Assembly (NCBI GenBank): GCA_025201765.1
Contig: MU623367.1
Span: forward strand, 240,065 to 304,064
Source of the DNA: Daldinia sp. FL1419
Taxonomy: Eukaryota; Ascomycota; Sordariomycetes; Xylariales; Hypoxylaceae
Reading direction: 5' to 3'
DNA: 64,000 nucleotides
Both the position numbers and the translations under genes were made by a program. The notes under the pieces are model-generated. The model was given only the letters and a program-made list of their open reading frames with translations. It had not been told where the DNA came from and did no database searches. Shown here in pieces: positions 39,736-51,300 of the stretch; within the stretch, counting starts at the first letter, position 1, and the number at the start of each line of letters is the position of its first letter.

Positions 39736-41574
39736 ATGGCAAAGAAGAGAAAGGCATCTAGTGGCTCTTCGGAGCCGAAGGGGCCTCGCGAATATGATCC
39801 TGCGGATGCAAGATTGGGTCCCATCAATTCCTACGAAGATATAGCTGACTCGGAGGAAGAATACTTTATGAACAATGACCAAATTCTCTTCGACAACGAC
39901 CGAAAGTCCAAGAAGCAGAAACGTCAAGAGAAGGAAGAAGAATTCCTAGAGAATTCTGACGAAGAGGCCCTTGCTTACGATGATGAGGGTTCTGACGACG
40001 ACGATGAGGACGACGACCAAGATGGATATGCTCGTAAACCTACGAAATCCTCCAAGGGCCAGCCTGACAATGGATCTGAATCCGGCCAAGAAGAAGGTGA
40101 TTCTGGCTGGTGGGGTTCGTCAAGGAAAGAATACTACAACGCCGATAATCCTGAGACGGAGGCTGATGCATTGGAGGAGGAGCAGGAAGCTCGACGATTG
40201 CAAAAGAAAAAACTAGCTAAAATGTCAGAGAGCGATTTTGTTTTCGACGAGGCAGAGTGGCTCGCACCCGAAGCCGAAGATACGGACCAGAACGAAGTTG
40301 TCACCGAAGTCTTGAAGGATATCGAGATTCCTGCTGATATGAGCCCCGAGGAAAGATATCGTCTATTACGAACAAGATATCCTGAGTTCGATTACTTAGC
40401 AGATGAGCTCCAGCAACTTCAGCCTCTACTTGTGACTATACAAAAGCAGGCAGAAGGACAGCCGCCCAAGTCATTGCCAGTAGTTAAATATCGAATACTG
40501 GGTTGTTACGTTGCTACGCTTGCCATGTATTTCGCCACTCTTGCGTCACCAGCTAGAGATGCTGCTGACGGAGCTGCGAAGGCTCTCGACCCTGCGGAAT
40601 TACGCGATCACGAAGTCATGGGAACACTCTTGGAGTGCCGAGATGCATGGAAAAAAGTAGAACACTTGAAGATATTTGAGGACGCAGGCGTAACGGATAG
40701 CCTACCGTCGCCGCCGGAAGAAGAGCCACTAGCTATTGGGGAAATTCAATCGGAAGCGAAGCCTTCGAAGAAATCAAGCAAGGATGCTAAGGCAAAGGCC
40801 AAGGCGGAGAGGAAAGCAAAGGCCCTGGAAGAGTCGCTTGCCGATCTCGACGCGCTTGTTGCTACCAAGAAGAAACCGAAGAAATCAATCATTGATGCTA
40901 CGGCAAGAGACAGTGATTCGGACTTTGGGGAAGAGGAAGCACTTGACGCCAAGTCGGCTGCTGAAAAGGCAGCTCGCAAGAAGAGTCTACGGTTCTACAC
41001 TTCACAGATCGTACAGAAGGCGAATCGCCGAGCAGCTGGAGGGAGAGATGCGGGAGGTGACATGGATATTCCTTATAGGGAACGACTAAAAGATAGACAA
41101 GCACGTCTTAATGCCGAAGCAGAGAAGCGTGGCCAGAAGAGCTCAAAGATGGGCGCCGAGCTTGGAGATGCCAGTGACGACGAGGACGAGCGAGTTGCTA
41201 CCGCAGTCAGAGACGATGAGGACGAATATTACGACATGATTGCTGCGGCAACAAGCAAGAAGAAGGGAGAGAAGGCGGCTAGAGCAGCAGCCCTTGCTGC
41301 GGCCAGCAAGAATGACCGCATCGTGGAGACCGAGGAGGTCGGCGAGGATGGAAAACGAAAGATTTCTTACCAGATACAGAAGAACAAGGGTCTCGCGCCG
41401 AGACGCAAGAAGGACGTGAGGAACCCAAGAGTAAAGAAGAGAAAGGCGTACGCGGAAAAACAAAAGAAGTTGAAGAGTATGAAACCTGTGTATGGAGGCG
41501 GCGAAGGTCGTGGTGGATATGGAGGAGAACTTACTGGTATCAAGCCAGGCCTAGTCAAGAGTGTCAAGTTATAG
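39736..41574 (+). CDS. SAS10: Sas10/Utp3 small-subunit processome protein
   Basis: Single-exon gene of 612 aa starting at MAKKRK; an upstream in-frame ATG at 39709 would add nine residues, but the basic MAKKRK start fits the family better. Utp3/Sas10 is part of the U3 snoRNP-containing processome needed for 18S rRNA maturation in the nucleolus. The sequence shows acidic runs (SDDDDEDDD), Lys-rich segments, and a central Sas10/Utp3/C1D-type helical domain at about residues 205-325 (RYRLLRTRYPEFDYLADEL). The C-terminal Sas10 domain runs over about 545-612 (ISYQIQKNKGLAPRRKKD and NPRVKKRKAYAEKQKKLKS), ending in GGELTGIKPGLVKSVKL. These C-terminal motifs are diagnostic. No intron needed. Confidence 0.95.
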   Translation: MAKKRKASSGSSEPKGPREYDPADARLGPINSYEDIADSEEEYFMNNDQILFDNDRKSKKQKRQEKEEEFLENSDEEALAYDDEGSDDDDEDDDQDGYARKPTKSSKGQPDNGSESGQEEGDSGWWGSSRKEYYNADNPETEADALEEEQEARRLQKKKLAKMSESDFVFDEAEWLAPEAEDTDQNEVVTEVLKDIEIPADMSPEERYRLLRTRYPEFDYLADELQQLQPLLVTIQKQAEGQPPKSLPVVKYRILGCYVATLAMYFATLASPARDAADGAAKALDPAELRDHEVMGTLLECRDAWKKVEHLKIFEDAGVTDSLPSPPEEEPLAIGEIQSEAKPSKKSSKDAKAKAKAERKAKALEESLADLDALVATKKKPKKSIIDATARDSDSDFGEEEALDAKSAAEKAARKKSLRFYTSQIVQKANRRAAGGRDAGGDMDIPYRERLKDRQARLNAEAEKRGQKSSKMGAELGDASDDEDERVATAVRDDEDEYYDMIAAATSKKKGEKAARAAALAAASKNDRIVETEEVGEDGKRKISYQIQKNKGLAPRRKKDVRNPRVKKRKAYAEKQKKLKSMKPVYGGGEGRGGYGGELTGIKPGLVKSVKL

Positions 41575-41995
41575 ACTTAAATATTTCTTTGTTGCGTAAG
41601 GCAGGGTACATCAAATATGTATGCACCCAAGGTCCAAAACAAATAATTGAGGTACCACATCTCAACCTTACCTTTGATGCAATTGTTTCGATCCTTCTAG
41701 TACGCGTTGTTTTGCAAAGGCACCTATGCTGGGTAACAGGCAACTTTGTCCCAGGCGTCTACCAATATACGTGTAGATATGTAGATGAATCTATTCACCT
41801 ATTTTTGCAGTATGTATTATTTATACTCGATACCTAACTTAACTCCCAATAGCTACAATTATAAACAATACTGGCTTGTGCTTATCAACATTCATCATAA
41901 TATAAACATCAGCCCAGTTATATTCTATGCTATATTCCATTATATTTATGTTCTCATCTTCGATCTCTATTCTCACCTGAACTTTAATCAAGACA
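41575..41995. other. Intergenic
   Basis: 421 bp between two same-strand genes. AT-rich upstream sequence of the WD40 gene; no coding or RNA gene seen. Confidence 0.5.
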
Positions 41996-43284
41996 ATGTT
42001 TTCAAATAGAACTTCTATTTCCCGGCCGGGTACCCTGGACCATGAGATTAGTTTGGCAACAGACGCCACCGACACCATCTTGTCCCTCTCCTGGTCACCC
42101 GTCGCAAATCACCTGGCGGCGGCATCGTGGGATGGCAAAGTGCGCATCTACGATGTCGACACCAGCGCGAAGGCCGCGAGTGGAATATCCATGCTCTCCG
42201 CGACGAGCCCTGTCTTTGATTGCGACTGGACCAAGGTGAGTCCACGAGTTTCCTCGAGATTTATGGCATATGAGAATAGCAAAAATAAAAATAGAAACAA
42301 ACTCACATTGGAATGTTAATAGGTAAGTGGGAACAATACGAGAATGTGTGAGGTAGACAGATCAGTACTGATCCAGGGGTTAGGATGGGACAATGATCGC
42401 TGCCGGGGGAGCTGATAATATGGTTCATATCTTGCATCTGCCGACAGGCCAGCAAGTTACTCTTAGCTCCCACGACAAGCCAGTTCGTAACGTGTGTTTT
42501 ATCGACGTTCCCGCATCCCACACACATGTTTTGGCGTCTGGGTCCTGGGATGGAACCGTCAAGCTATGGGATCTTCGTCAACAGACTCCGCTCACCACCA
42601 TCGTGTGTAGGGAACGCGTCTATTCGATGGATTCCAAGTCCTTCCTTTTGGTAGTTGCTACTGCGGATGAGAACATTCATCTCATCGACCTCAACAATCC
42701 AACCGTGATTTCCCATACCCAGGGATCGCCACACAAGGACCAGACCAAGGCCGTCGCTGCATTCCCAAACGGCATGGGCTGGATTATGACGACCATCGGA
42801 GGACAGGGCAGTGTCAATGGAATAGGAGAGGAAAAAACGTATTACAGCCCTCTTGACCGGCGAATCTTTTATGATGACTACTTGCTAACATCGGGGTTTC
42901 CCGTTGTGTCTATATAGGGCTACCGACGCTATCTTTCGCGGTCATCGGGAGCCAAAAGACCGAAAGACGAGAATTACCGATATATTCAGCATCAACGATG
43001 TGTGCATTCATCCGACCGAGCACAGAGTTTTTGCCACAGCCGGCTCCGACGGTGCGTTTATCTTTTGGGACCGCAACGCATCCATGCGGAAGCTTCGGGT
43101 GTATCCTTCTGCTGGTGTTCCCCTAACAGCGAGCGCGTTCAACCACGACGGCAGCTTCTACGCATACGCGCGAGGGTATGATTGGAGCCGAGGCCATGCG
43201 GGAAATAACGCAGGCATTGAGACGAAGCTCATGCTACACGCTGTTACGAAAGCAGACATTACCTTGGGATTGACAAGACCATAG
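41996..43284 (+). CDS. Rae1/Gle2-like WD40 repeat protein (divergent)
   Basis: Three exons, 41996-42235, 42384-42838 and 42918-43284, give 353 aa, the length of Rae1. Rae1 binds the Nup98 GLEBS motif and serves mRNA export and mitosis at the nuclear pore. Matching blocks are SLSWSPVANHLAAASWDGKV, GGADNMVHI, ASGSWDGTVKLWDLRQQTPL, the YSMD/VVATAD block, FSINDVCIHP, ATAGSDGAFIFWD and YDWSRGHAGN, in Rae1 order. The region normally reading AIQYVEEKD is altered (GGQGSVNGIGEEKT). The final 15 residues lack the usual basic tail. The second intron (79 nt) uses donor GTATTA and branch TGCTAAC. It may be the Rae1 orthologue or a fast-evolving paralogue; the genome would have to be searched to decide. 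Confidence 0.82.
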
Positions 43285-44321
43285 GAGAGATGAGGTTTTC
43301 GGAATATACCTGGGAATGGTAGGCTATAAGAGCAGGGGAATTATTGGAGCAGAGACGAGAGAGAGGGGTTAGATGTTTTGTCGTCTAAGAAGCCGCCACC
43401 ATATTTGAGATGGGCAATCTTGTATCAACAATGCATACCTAGGTATTCTTTGTCAAGGGTATAGTTTGTGTATGGCCTATGGAGGGAGGCAGTTATACAG
43501 GTTGCGTAACCCGTGAAAAGGGGAAAATATCAAGCAGGACTGTCAAGTAGAATACTATGCTAAGTGACATGTTTCCCTAAGGTTGGGCAAGCAGAGGTCA
43601 ACAACATTATATAACTTCTACAATTTCTGTCCATATGCGGCGGAGTAATACGTTATCGAACCTGAAGCACCACTCCTCCACCTCCCTTGCCAAAGAGAGA
43701 TGGCACCTACATCAAAGCCCCCCGTAGGTCTCGGAGCTAAGAAAATGAGATGCTGTAAGAAAGGTATACTCAGAAAGTAATATGGGAGATATTGTCTTGT
43801 AGTTTTAGAAGGATAGAACTTATTACATATAGTTAAGACGAATAGAAAACAAATCATCGTCATCTCCTGGGCAGGTTATAACAAGAACAGTTTAGGTATA
43901 TTAATGAGCCTTACTCAGGTATTTCAAGCACATATTTCTCTCTCTCTATATATATATGAAATAGATATATTTAATATTAATATTACTTACTATGCACGAA
44001 TTGTTCAAGTTGTTACATACCTACCTATGTACCTAGGTACCACTTATAGTTAGGTAGCCTAGCCTAGCTTTGATAGATGTAAGCTTATTGGCGTTAGTGG
44101 GCGGGTATTTATGGAACCTACTAAAGCTCTTGTCCCTTACGTTAGTACATAGGTACCTACCTTAGTAGGTACAGTATGTACTGTGGAAACCCCTCCTGCC
44201 CAAAAAGCTTATCGTTAATCGTCCACCGTCAAGCGCCGAGAGGAATAAGCAACTTCATCTTGTACAATTTCTCATCTTCTTCGTTATCTCAGATGGTACT
44301 ATTACGTAGAATTCGACCACC
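43285..44321. other. Intergenic with TACCTAGGTA clusters
   Basis: 3' flank of the WD40 gene and promoter region of ATG16. Contains a (CT)n/(TA)n tract at about 43938-43960 and dense TACCTACC/AGGTACC motifs at about 44015-44065 and 44145-44175. The minus-strand frame 43618-43863 has no recognisable domain. Confidence 0.5.
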
Positions 44322-45076
44322 ATGAACGATTGGCGATCCGAATATCTTACCGCCCTCCGCGGAATGGAGCAGAATGATCCCGTCAACAAGGACCTCGTCG
44401 ATGCTTGTGAGTCGCTATTATCTGCGCTAATGTTCACTTTAGTAAGTAGCATTCCTAATAGTAGTCGCCGACTCTAGGCTCCCAGCTTGTCGATCGCGTG
44501 ACTGCCCTCGAGGCCGAGAAGGCAGTCTGGCAAACCTCGAAAAACCCGCCAGCGTCGCTGGGAAAGCCACTGGGCAAGGCTGTTGCGACAACCGGTACGA
44601 CGGATAATAGTAGCGATCCAAATGTGGCCCAGCTCCGGCTAGATCTTGCAGAGGCGCTCCGGTCTAAGGGACAGTTTCAAAGCAGGCTCAAAGCCGCCGA
44701 AGATGAACTCCAGAAGTTACGGTCGAAAGCGAAAGTCGATACGAAGCGGATCAACGATCTAACTGCAGAGCGTAATATCCTCTCGGCGAAGCTCAAGGAT
44801 CGCAATGAAGAGCTGGCGGGAAAGAATAAGATGCTCAAGGTACGGATGACGGATGGGATGGCCTAGCTATACTGGAGTGGCACTAACGTGCGGAAATAGG
44901 ATATACAGGATGAAAATCTGACTCTCAACATCCAACTTGACGTTACCGAACAGAGAGCAGCCAAAGTCACAGCCGACAATAAGGATCTAATTAAGAGATG
45001 GATGGATCGGATGAAGCACGAGGCGGACGCCATGAACCTGGAGAACGAATCACCAAGCAGCAAGAATCGGAGATGA
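44322..45076 (+). CDS. ATG16: Autophagy protein Atg16
   Basis: Three exons, 44322-44406, 44478-44839 and 44900-45076, give 207 aa, a normal length for fungal Atg16. Atg16 dimerises by a coiled coil, binds Atg5 of the Atg12-Atg5 conjugate and directs Atg8 lipidation to the phagophore. The N-terminal helix MNDWRSEYLTALRGMEQND is the Atg5-binding region. Residues about 70-190 form a heptad-rich coiled coil (LRLDLAEALRSKGQFQSRLK, RINDLTAERNILSAKLKDR, LNIQLDVTEQRAAKVTADN). The end carries the family hallmark LIKRWMDRMKHEADAMNLEN. Exon joins are phase 1 and phase 0 with GTGAGT and GTACGG donors. It converges with DOT1, with 236 bp between stops. Confidence 0.93.
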
Positions 45077-45312
45077 AAAAGCGGGCACGTTGTCGATAAA
45101 TTATCATCCTGCATTATTATGCCGTTGTTCTATTTATATAGTTTAAGACTGATATAGTAAGTCCCTATCGTTTGGTTGCCTCCCTTGGTATCCCTTGAAT
45201 CACGCTTCTCTATGTAAATATGGTATCCTCTCGCGCTCTTATCTACTCTTCTCCGAACTCTATACATGTGACATTGCTGACCCCCCCCTTTTTACACAGG
45301 TAGCTGGCATTA

Positions 45313-46818
45313 TTACTTCCTGGTAGATATGTAATAATCGCCTTCCGAAGCGGCCCAACTAACCCAGTTCTCATGGTAGCGATAATGCTCAACATCAAGT
45401 ATACTATTTGCGACATCGTTGATGGCGGTCTTGTTTTCGTGGACGAAGGACTTTAGCGATATAATTTTGCAGCCCTTCTTTAAATCCAGGAACATGTTGA
45501 TAAGGGCGTCGTTGAGAGTTGAAGTGAAAGCCTTGTTATTGACAAGTATAACATCGGCCTCCTTCAATTTCTCCAAGATCTTGGTGTTAGTACGAAAGTC
45601 GCCTCTCTCAAGAAGAACCCGCCCGTGCGCGACACCCCATAATTGACATCTGGATCTGAACTCCTTCTCCTGAGCTTCTGCGAGGTTACAGGCATTCTCC
45701 ATCATCTCGCAGCCGTAGCTCCGACAGCCAATTTCAAGGGCCGCCTGAAGCACGACGTTACCTACTCCAGAACCAAGATCTATGAAAACCTGGTCCGAAG
45801 TCATTTTTGTTTGCTCAACAAGCAATTTGGTGACAAAGGGATGCAACAGTTCACCGTAGACGTTGTCGCTTCCCATTTCATATTTTGTGAGCATCTCTAC
45901 CTTTGGCGCAACTGTGCGGTCGTACACTTGTGTGAGGATGAAAGCAACCAGACTGGGCGGAAGATGGTGCAGTTGTTCTATGTTTTTCGCTATCGTACCG
46001 TTTTCAACCAATTCTAATAGTTTGTCGTTGTAGTTTTTAAGTGCTTCTCTAAATGCTGGCATATCTCTATACTTGTCGCTTATTGCTCGATCCATTTGTC
46101 TTTTGAAGCTTGCGTTGTGGTCGATGAATGGTTTCGCTTCGTCATCGGTGAGATATGTCTCAGCCACATGCTCTACAACTGAGAGGATGTCCTTAACGGC
46201 GTCGATCCTATCTTTCTGCCATACTAGCTCGTATCTTGTCTTATGTTAGTGTGCCCTCCAATATCTTTAGAGCCGGCAACCTTACCTTTCACGTCTACAC
46301 CGCGACGGATATTGCAGCTCTATTGCGACTTCTTCCGGTTTCACGCCAGAAATCGGCGGACACTTTGTGGCGACCGAGGCGATATCCGCCGCATGGATTA
46401 TACGTGGGTCTCTGACCTCATCGCCGAATGCCTTCTTATGGCGCAGCTTGCGATTCAGATCCACCGACCTTGATTCGCTACGCCGCAGTCGCTTTCGGAA
46501 AGGATCGCTATCGTCGTCCTCCGACTCCGAGTCGTTTCCGAAGGCGGGGGAATCTCGTGGAGTGCTAACTACGGCCTTGCGCTTCCGAACAATGGCGCGC
46601 TTCTCATCGGAAGAAGAGGGGTGCGGCGAGGCGCTTTTCGGTCGTGAAAGGCGCGGGTTTGGCGAAAGGCGGGGCGACGCGGAGTATCGGCTTGAAGACG
46701 CGCGGGGGGTATTATTCACGGCCAGGCTGGGTCGCGGTTTGGCGGGAATGACGACTTTTTCTACGCGAATCTCTTGAGGGGCGGCCTTTAGCCTGGATTT
46801 CTGGTTGAAAATACCCAT
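45313..46818 (-). CDS. DOT1: Histone H3 Lys79 methyltransferase Dot1
   Basis: Two exons, 46818-46286 and 46234-45313, separated by a 51-nt intron (donor GTAAGG, branch CACTAAC), give 484 aa. Dot1 transfers methyl groups from S-adenosylmethionine to H3K79 in nucleosomes and influences silencing and the DNA damage checkpoint. The first about 170 residues are Ser/Arg/Pro-rich and basic, with a likely nuclear signal (RKRLRR), as in fungal Dot1. The catalytic fold follows: YGELLHPF (about 304-311), SAM motif [10 protein letters not shown] (about 329-337), [13 protein letters not shown], and the VNNKAF catalytic loop (about 409-414), then SLKSF. The intron joint gives [15 protein letters not shown], continuous with the family sequence. 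All catalytic motifs are intact. Confidence 0.95.
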
Positions 46819-48308
46819 AGCTTCTTCTAGCAGAGGCGCAGATAAGGACGTGCTATGAGCCGGTGCTAACCTAAAGGGAAACCAAATGAAAAATAAAGAT
46901 GTGAGATACGGATGATATATCGAGGATACTGAGTCTACCGCATATATAGGTATATATCAAATGCGAATGGGAGTGAGTGACTAAGTCATAAGAACTAACG
47001 CAAATGCACAAATGAATGTGGGCATACGCAATCAAGTTTAAAGAAGGCAACGGGAAGGAGGGTGTAACGAGGCCAGCGAGGAAGAAGTAGAAAAAAAAAA
47101 GATGGACTGACGGAACTGATTGGATTGATTACCTATTCATAGGGTAGGAGGTACCTCCTACCTAGGTGAGCAACCCCCGAGATATGTACCTACCTACTAT
47201 GAGTCCTAGAAGCACCCTAGAAGCACTAGATTGACAACCTGGAAAGACGGGTGCAGGCGTGGCCTAGATGCACTTGGTACATAGTACCGTACCCAGGTAC
47301 TACACTATGTAGTAATACGCTAGTGTGTACCTAGGTACCTACCTATGTACGGCTTTTCCCATCTGATTTGAACTGTTCAGGCTATGTATCCACTTTTATC
47401 GATAATCCGAACTTTTTTTCTAAAGTGGGAACCTTATGACAGTCTACCTCTCCAGGGCGACCCGCACCTACGAAGCTTGGCGACCCAGTTGCCTTGCATC
47501 GGACAATTACGGTATGGTAAGACATGGTCCCCTGCCTCTTTTTTTTTTTCTTTTTCCTTTTTTTCCCCCTCTGTATGACAGTTTGACGATTACCAAACTA
47601 CTACATGGCACGTGCCTCGTTTGAAGAAGTATTGTTTCAACTCTCTCTTAGGGGTCAATAAGTATTATTTTTCTATCTACTATGAACTTTTCTTTGCTAT
47701 GTTCGTCTTACCTTCAGTAACACCTTTATACCTGCTAAGCGCGATATGCCGTGGAATATCCTGCTCCAACGCCGATTCGTGATAGTGTAAATCTCTCTCC
47801 CCGCGGGGATGCTCAAGAATATTGTTAAGCAAGGGGATTGAGCACTTGTCCTCGCCAATAATCATTCAACAATGATTTTTGACCAAGAGAATCTATTGGG
47901 TTGTTTCGACTTTTTGTTGGACATGAAAGGCTCCCAGAGGCTTCAAAGGGCTGATATTTTTATACGGCTTACTAGAGTAGGTTTCATTGTTATAGTAGTT
48001 ATGGCCATGACTTGGCCTCGGGATTTGGCGAAAGGAAGTGCCTTAGGTTGATAATGGACGGACTGTTCGTCGAGCATAGAATAGAGATCATTGCTACCCG
48101 GAATGGGAAGCAAAGCAAGATCCCCTTTAACCGTTGCTTTGGCATTGTTGCTTAGAGGTCAATGTATGAACAACAATGATGCTTTATTCACTTGGTACTA
48201 ATATGGGCAGCGCGGGAATCCTCGCGGCTGATACCTGGAGATATTTTCCTACTAACCATTCATTCAATTCTAAAATTACTACAGACCATTTTTTTAAAGG
48301 TCATCATA
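46819..48308. other. Divergent intergenic region DOT1 / Crh-like gene
   Basis: About 1.5 kb. Holds the DOT1 promoter, an A-run near 47091-47101, TACCTAGGTA clusters at about 47130-47345 and a pyrimidine run at about 47536-47569. The reading frame of the Crh-like gene stays open upstream to 48192, but the signal peptide begins at 48309. No other gene seen. Confidence 0.5.
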
Positions 48309-51300
48309 ATGTCAAAAAGAGGAATTATTAGCCTCCTTACGGCTCTCAGCTTCACGGCTCAATTTGCCAATGGCCAGCTCCAACCCGATTGCAACCCACT
48401 CCACGCGAATTGCCCATCTAACAAGGCTTTACCGGAGGAGAATTACTATGTCGATTTCACTAAACAAAAGGCCCTTCCCTCGGACTGGACCGTTGCGAAC
48501 TCGGAAGCTGTCAAGTTCACTTCGAACGGAGCCGAGCTTTCTTATGCGAAAAAGGGGGACGCACCAAATATGTGGACTGACTTCTACATGCTTAGTGGCC
48601 GCTACGATGTCGAGATGAAAATTGCGCCAGGTCAGGGTGTGATTAGCAGTGTGTCTTTATGGTCGGATACTCAAGATGAAATCGATTTCGAATTTTCCGG
48701 TAACCAGTTCGGGCAGACTCCTTTCCCGCCTCAGGATGGGAAGTGGACTTTTGAAACCAACGTCTTCGCGCAGGGAAAAATGTGGGATGGTGCGGCTACT
48801 TACCAGAAGGATTTATACAAGCCGGCAGAGCAATTCCACAAGTATTCAGTAGAGTGGGACGAAGACCACGTGAACTGGTATGTCGACGATAAAGTTGTCC
48901 GGAGTATTCTGGCCAAGGATGCTCCAAAGCGTTTCACCTTTCCCCAGTCTCCGATGAAGCTCCAACTCGGTGCATGGGGAGGCGGCGACCCTAGCAATAA
49001 CCACTGGACTATCCAATGGGCTGGAGGCGAAGTCGATATGAAAGGCGCCCCTTATACCATGTACGTGAAGAGTGTCAATATTACGAACAAATATCCCGCT
49101 TGTCAGTATAGTTACAAGGATAAGGTACGTCAACTACTTACAGGCTATGATAGCCTTACTAACAATCTACAGAGCGGTAAGCTTGCTTCTATCGAAAAAA
49201 TCGAAAAAGGCTGCAACCTTGAACTTAAGAAGAGGGACCCTGCCGCCAATGACTATCCTGTCAGTTCGCCAGAGCCGGTGACCAGCTCTGTAGGGTCCTC
49301 TGATCCTGGTAGCTATCCTACATATGAAGCTAGTTCAGTGGAATCATCCGATCCCGCTAGGTACCCTACGTACGGGGCCAGCTCACCTTCTACTAATCAG
49401 TTGCCTACCTCATCATCTTCCCAACCCCTGGATACGTATCCGACGAGCCCGTTATCTAGTAGCAGTGACTTGCCTACCTCATCTCCTGCCGGATACCCTA
49501 CCTACTCGGCCAGCTCACCCGCGGCTAGTAGTCAGTCAGGTTCTTCGTTGGCGGGATATCCTACGAGTGGGTTAGACACTTCCAGCATAGAATCATCGAG
49601 CGCTGTCGAAACTGGCTATCCTACATCCTTGGCTGAGTCGTCGTCTCTATCGTCGTCTACTGTAGTCTCTTCGCCTACTTCTTCATCTGCCGGGACGATT
49701 GAAACGTATCCAGCTGTAAGCCCGTCATCAGAAAGTATATCATCAGCCAGCATATCATCAGTAATTGTCTCGGCCAGCGTGTCGTCAGAAAGTGAATCGT
49801 CGGCTAGTGTGTCATCTGTCAGTGCGTCATCCGGCAGCGTGTCTTCGGCGAGCGTATCATCAGCTAGCAACTCGGGTTCTTCCTCTGTCGATGCAGCGTC
49901 CTCATCAACAACTGATGGATATCCCACTCAGCCGCTGACCGAATCTGAGACTGTATCGGCTCAAATATCGACATCAACAACTCCTGGAGCGTATCCAATG
50001 AGCTCGCCGACTGCTAGCAGTGGCATCTTGAGCAGTTTAAGCTCGCTATTTTTGGGCACTAGTAGTACCGTATCGTCGGTTCAGACTGAATCTAGCGTAG
50101 TCACAGGGTCTATTGCTTCTACTGGGTTAACTGTGTCTACTTCTACCTTGGCTGCTAGCTCGAGCGTCGATGCGGTTAGCTCCAGCGCCTCAAGTTCCCA
50201 GGGATTCGGATCTAGTTATCTGGCTTCGTCTCCTTCGGCTCCAGCTTCTTCAGCTTCTTCAGCTTCTTCAGCTTCTTCAGCTTCTTCAGCTTCTTCAGCT
50301 CCTTCAGCTTCGTATTCAGCCTCGTCGCCTTCGGCCTCAGTTTCGTCTTCGGAAACACAGCCTAGAGCCTCGGGTGTGTCTAGCGGTACCGTAGCATCAT
50401 ATTCAGCATCTTCCGGGAGTGCTTCTTCGGGTGTCGTAAGCAGAAGTAGCAGCACTATATCTACAATATACACATCAACTGTCTATACTGTAACTTCCTG
50501 CGCGCCGACTGTCACTAATTGCCCTGTCGGGAAGGTCACGACAGAGTCGATCTCAGTATCAACAACGATCTACTCTGCCAGTTCGCCAGAGGGTTCTCAG
50601 CCAGTTACGCCCAGTACCCTCAGCGATACAAGCGTCGGGACGCATCCCGGTTCGTCCGGGACCATCTCATCTGGAACTACCTCATCTGGGATCATCTCAC
50701 CTGGGACTGCCTCATCGATAACTGTCTCTTCTGTGAGCAGCTCCTATAACTCTGGTTCATCTGTGACGATATCAAGCGATTCGGCGGTCTTGCCTACAAC
50801 CGAATCAGGTGTCTCATATTTTACCTATCCCACCTCTGGAGGCCCGTTATTTTCGCAGACATTGCCAAGTACGTATAGCGTTAGTAGTGAATTTACTACG
50901 TCAGTATTGTCAACCGTCTACTCGACAAACGTTGTTACTATCACCTCATGCGCTGCATCTGTGACAAATTGTCCGGTGGGCCAAGTCACTACCGAAACGG
51001 TTTCCGCATATACTACTATCTGCCCAGTAACACAGACCATTCTCGATGGCATTACCTACGGCATGGTGGAAGGCACAGATGCCACCGCATTCCCGTCATC
51101 GTCATCACTGACCTACTCTGCAAGTTCGTTAGGCTCGAAACCAGTTGAATCGGTGTCAGTATCGGTGTCGGTATCCGGTTCCGGTAGTGTAAATTCTATA
51201 AGCCCTACGAGCAGTGTGGTAAGTTCAGCGGTGCTAAGTTCCTCGGTGTCTGATTCCAGCAGCATTTACCCTACTCTCAGTTCTGGAATTTCCGTCGGCC

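Noticed and set aside
43618..43863. 81-codon frame and possible structured RNA between the WD40 and ATG16 genes
   Set aside because: I compared it with the expected fungal 5S rRNA motifs and found no match; the protein has no domain.
49616..49927. Acidic Asp/Thr frame on the minus strand
   Set aside because: Antisense shadow of the Ser-rich part of the Crh-like gene.
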